Shown here piece by piece: positions 6,667 through 8,621 of a stretch of DNA of 8,621 nucleotides. Made by a program: the position numbers and the translations under genes. The notes under the pieces are model-generated. The model searched no databases and was not told where the DNA came from. It was given only the letters and a program-made list of their open reading frames with translations. Every line of letters begins with the position of its first letter. The stretch's first letter is position 1. Origin of the DNA: JAAYXU01 sp050942555 (lineage in GTDB: Bacteria; Bacillota; Clostridia; Christensenellales; UMGS416); contig JBMNNN010000086.1 of NCBI GenBank assembly GCA_050942555.1, forward strand, positions 1 through 8,621, in the 5' to 3' direction.

Positions 6667-6674
6667 TGGTAAAA

Positions 6675-8444
6675 ATGAAACGAATACTGTACACTCTGTT
6701 GGCCTGTATTCTGGCAGTCCTCCTGGTCGCCGGATGCGGTAAAACCCCGCAGACATCGGCGACGGCCACGCCTGCGCCCGGTACAGTGGCTCCTTCCGAC
6801 AAGACCGAAGCCCCCACAGACCCGCCGGCGGAGACCGACGTACCCGAGTACCTGAATCTGGACAGCACCATGCCCGTTATAAAGGAAGGCTACGACATAT
6901 CGCTTACGTTTGCGGTAAGGCACTCGACCGACTACGGCAAACCCGAGGAATCCCATTTCTGGAACCTCGTAGAGCAGAAGCTGAACATCAACTACAAAGT
7001 GGAGCAGATTTTTAACAGGGACGAGTACGTAAACCTGACGTTCGCCGCTGACACGCTGCCCGATCTCATGATCGGTATGAACATCACTCCCCAGTTGCAG
7101 ATGATACACGGCGTGCAGGAGAAGCAACTCCTGGATCTCAAGCCCTACATCAATGAGGTCATGATGCCCAATCTGGCACTGATCTTCGAGGAGTTTCCCG
7201 ATTACAAAGCCCTTATCACCGCCCCCGACGGTGGGATCTACTCATTTGGATTAATCCGCGATTCAGTATTTGATGAAAAGCTGGAAGGTATGACCATAGT
7301 AGAACAGAGTATCAATACGGTGTGGCTTGAAGAGGCAGGCCTGGAAATGCCCACCACGCTGGATGAGTTTACCGCCATCATGGCCGCATTCAAGGCACGC
7401 GGCGAAAACATTATTCCGATGGGCGGATCCGCTTCATTCATCAATCCGTTCCGCGTCATCCTCAACGCCTTCGGATATATGACCAACGACTCCGAAGGAC
7501 TGCAGCCTGCGCTTCGCAACGAAAAAGTGGTTATTCCCGCGGGAGACCGGGAGGCCTTTGGAGCCGTGCTGGAAGTTCTCCGCGATTACTACGAAAAAGG
7601 GTATATTCATCCCGATTTCTACTCTCTTGACGAGACCGCCACAAAGGCATTGTCCGCCCAGGGCCTGGTTGGATTTGTGGTCACCCAGCCGTACGTGATG
7701 GAGCCCGAACCCGAAAAGTTTCAGCAGTATGCAACAATCGGTCCGCTGACCAGCGAATATAATGACGAACGCTTTACCATCTCCACCAGCCTGCCGATCA
7801 CCACAGGCGGATGCGTCATCTCCTCCAAGTCAGAGTATATCGAAGCGGCCATCCGTTTCTGTAACTATATCTACACCCATGAGGGCACGAATATGGCCTG
7901 GGTCGGCGCCCACGAAGACAGCGAGAATCTGCTGGACGGCTGGGGCGGCTGGTATCTCGATGAAGGCTACTCCCGCCTGGACAGGGACCGGATGGAAAAT
8001 CCCGACCTGTATCCCAACGCGATTGAATACCTGCGCAAGCGCGTTGCCGGTTGGGACTGGGGCGTATTTGGCGTTTGCACCAGAAACAATGCGTGGCGCG
8101 CTGAGACCAGCGGCCGGACGCCCAAATACAACCTCGACATCTGGAAAGACGACCCGACCAACGGAGACTATTGGCCGCGTGTGAGTAAGTTTGAGAATCT
8201 GTTCCCCTATGTACGGTATGGATATCCCACCATACTGTTCTTCAGCGAAGAAGAGAATACCCGCATCGTTGAGCTCAGCTCGGTCATCAATGCGCATGTC
8301 AAATCCGAGTGCGCGAAGTTCGTGACCGGCGCGCGCCCGCTCTCCGAGGTCGATGCGTACTTCGACGAGCTCGACGCGCTGGGATTCGAGGAGTATCTGG
8401 GCTACTACGAGAAAGCCTACGAGAACTACCTGGCAAATCAATAG
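6675..8444 (+). CDS. Extracellular solute-binding lipoprotein of a carbohydrate ABC importer (LplA-like)
   Basis: 589-residue substrate receptor of the importer, exported and lipid-anchored to the outer face of the membrane. Residues 1-20 are a lipoprotein signal peptide (basic MKR, hydrophobic core) ending in the lipobox Val18-Ala-Gly-Cys21. A Thr/Ala/Pro/Glu-rich linker (about 24-58) follows. The two-lobed binding fold starts near 72 (YDISLTFA). Typical LplA-class features are TLPDLMIG (127-134), LLDLKPYI (152-159) and TAPDGGIYS (182-190). The later half is Trp/Tyr-rich, including a run with GWGGWYLDEGYSRLD and AGWDWGVFG, suitable for stacking on sugar rings. At nearly 590 residues it is in the large subclass usually linked to oligosaccharides or complex glycosides. 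It follows the permeases by 69 nt, with hairpins on both sides of the gene. Ligand unknown. Confidence 0.93.
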   Translation: MKRILYTLLACILAVLLVAGCGKTPQTSATATPAPGTVAPSDKTEAPTDPPAETDVPEYLNLDSTMPVIKEGYDISLTFAVRHSTDYGKPEESHFWNLVEQKLNINYKVEQIFNRDEYVNLTFAADTLPDLMIGMNITPQLQMIHGVQEKQLLDLKPYINEVMMPNLALIFEEFPDYKALITAPDGGIYSFGLIRDSVFDEKLEGMTIVEQSINTVWLEEAGLEMPTTLDEFTAIMAAFKARGENIIPMGGSASFINPFRVILNAFGYMTNDSEGLQPALRNEKVVIPAGDREAFGAVLEVLRDYYEKGYIHPDFYSLDETATKALSAQGLVGFVVTQPYVMEPEPEKFQQYATIGPLTSEYNDERFTISTSLPITTGGCVISSKSEYIEAAIRFCNYIYTHEGTNMAWVGAHEDSENLLDGWGGWYLDEGYSRLDRDRMENPDLYPNAIEYLRKRVAGWDWGVFGVCTRNNAWRAETSGRTPKYNLDIWKDDPTNGDYWPRVSKFENLFPYVRYGYPTILFFSEEENTRIVELSSVINAHVKSECAKFVTGARPLSEVDAYFDELDALGFEEYLGYYEKAYENYLANQ

Positions 8445-8458
8445 ACACGAAGCGAACT

Positions 8459-8474
8459 GTATCCGGGGCGATAC
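8459..8474. repeat. Small inverted repeat after the binding-protein gene
   Basis: GTATC (8459-8463) and GATAC (8470-8474) flank a 6-nt GC-rich loop. The stem is short and no T-run follows, so function is doubtful; it is recorded because it belongs to a cluster of inverted repeats in this gap. Confidence 0.3.
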
Positions 8475-8502
8475 CGCCCAAACGCAGGAACTGACTTGTT
8501 TT

Positions 8503-8536
8503 CGCAACCGAAATCGCCATGGCGATTTCGGTTGCG
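8503..8536. repeat. 34-bp perfect palindrome between the binding-protein gene and the next gene
   Basis: Bases 8503-8519 are the exact reverse complement of 8520-8536, centred on CCATGG. As RNA this is a stem of about 15 bp with a minimal loop. Neither strand has a T-run on its 3' side (the T-rich stretch is on the 5' side, 8497-8502), so it is not a canonical intrinsic terminator. Likely roles are protection of the 3' end of the binding-protein mRNA, attenuation ahead of the next gene, or a dispersed palindromic repeat. A further small inverted repeat, TATCC/GGATA (8539-8551), follows immediately. Confidence 0.75.
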
Positions 8537-8571
8537 GGTATCCGTTGGATATTGCTTGGGGAGGGTCTCAT

Positions 8572-8621
8572 ATGATACAGAAAACCCGCAGGGGCAGCGT
8601 GCTGGTGCAGTATCTTTTTCC
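8572..8621 (+). CDS. Start of an unidentified gene, truncated by the right edge
   Basis: ATG 8572 follows a strong GGGGAGGG site (8558-8565) by 6 nt and opens 16 codons reading MIQKTRRGSVLVQYLF before the window ends. A basic start leading into a hydrophobic segment suggests a membrane protein. Similar openings occur in sensor kinases of the YesM type and membrane-anchored AraC regulators that often sit beside LplABC importers, but 16 residues are not enough to name it. Confidence 0.6.
   Translation, partial: MIQKTRRGSVLVQYLF

Noticed and set aside
6609..6674. Upstream in-frame start for the binding protein
   Set aside because: It would bury the lipoprotein signal peptide 22 residues into the protein, and the AAGGAG site at 6661-6666 points to ATG 6675.
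5625..7127. 500-codon open frame on the - strand across the second permease and the binding-protein start
   Set aside because: It runs antisense to two clear genes, has no recognisable motif and an implausible His/Arg/Asp-rich composition, and arises from the codon bias of the + strand genes.
1..8621. Mobile elements, CRISPR arrays, tRNA or rRNA genes
   Set aside because: No transposase or integrase motifs, regularly spaced repeats, cloverleaf or rRNA-like stretches were seen; the window is tightly packed with metabolic and transport genes.

Overview
The window looks like part of a chromosome from a GC-rich, Gram-positive, Clostridia- or Paenibacillus-like member of the Bacillota. The evidence is strong purine-rich Shine-Dalgarno sites, sigma-A-type promoters, a lipoprotein solute-binding protein with LplB/YtcP-type permeases and no ATPase gene beside it, and PF12831-type FAD and Gfo/Idh/MocA oxidoreductases. 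Genus cannot be read from the sequence. All genes are on the + strand and the region is densely coding.

There are seven near-complete or complete genes and the start of an eighth, in three apparent transcription units. Unit 1 (1-2621) is the 3' part of an FAD-dependent oxidoreductase cut by the left edge, followed 21 nt later by a Gfo/Idh/MocA-type oxidoreductase. A long hairpin without a U-tract follows. Unit 2 (promoter 2715-2742) is a histidine phosphatase and a PHP-domain (CehA/McbA-like) metallohydrolase 28 nt apart, closed by a good rho-independent terminator at 4470-4500. Unit 3 (promoter near 4622-4650, with an inverted repeat upstream at 4537-4558) is a carbohydrate-type ABC importer. 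It has two LplB/YtcP-like permeases and a large LplA-like lipoprotein, then a 34-bp perfect palindrome and the first 16 codons of another gene running off the right edge.

The whole resembles a locus for uptake and oxidative breakdown of a sugar, cyclitol, glycoside or related polyol. The importer brings the substrate in using an ATPase encoded elsewhere. The two oxidoreductases could change its redox state, and the phosphatase and PHP hydrolase could act on phosphorylated or ester/amide intermediates. No glycoside hydrolase, sugar kinase or recognisable regulator is visible, so the substrate is unknown and the pathway link is inference from gene order.

Most worth a second look: the Gfo-like protein lacks the family's usual EKP lysine (it has Ser-Ala-Val-Pro). 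The FAD enzyme has a cysteine-rich stretch near its C-terminal third. The binding-protein gene is flanked by hairpins. Isoleucine before leucine is nearly always encoded by ATA although the genes are GC-rich.
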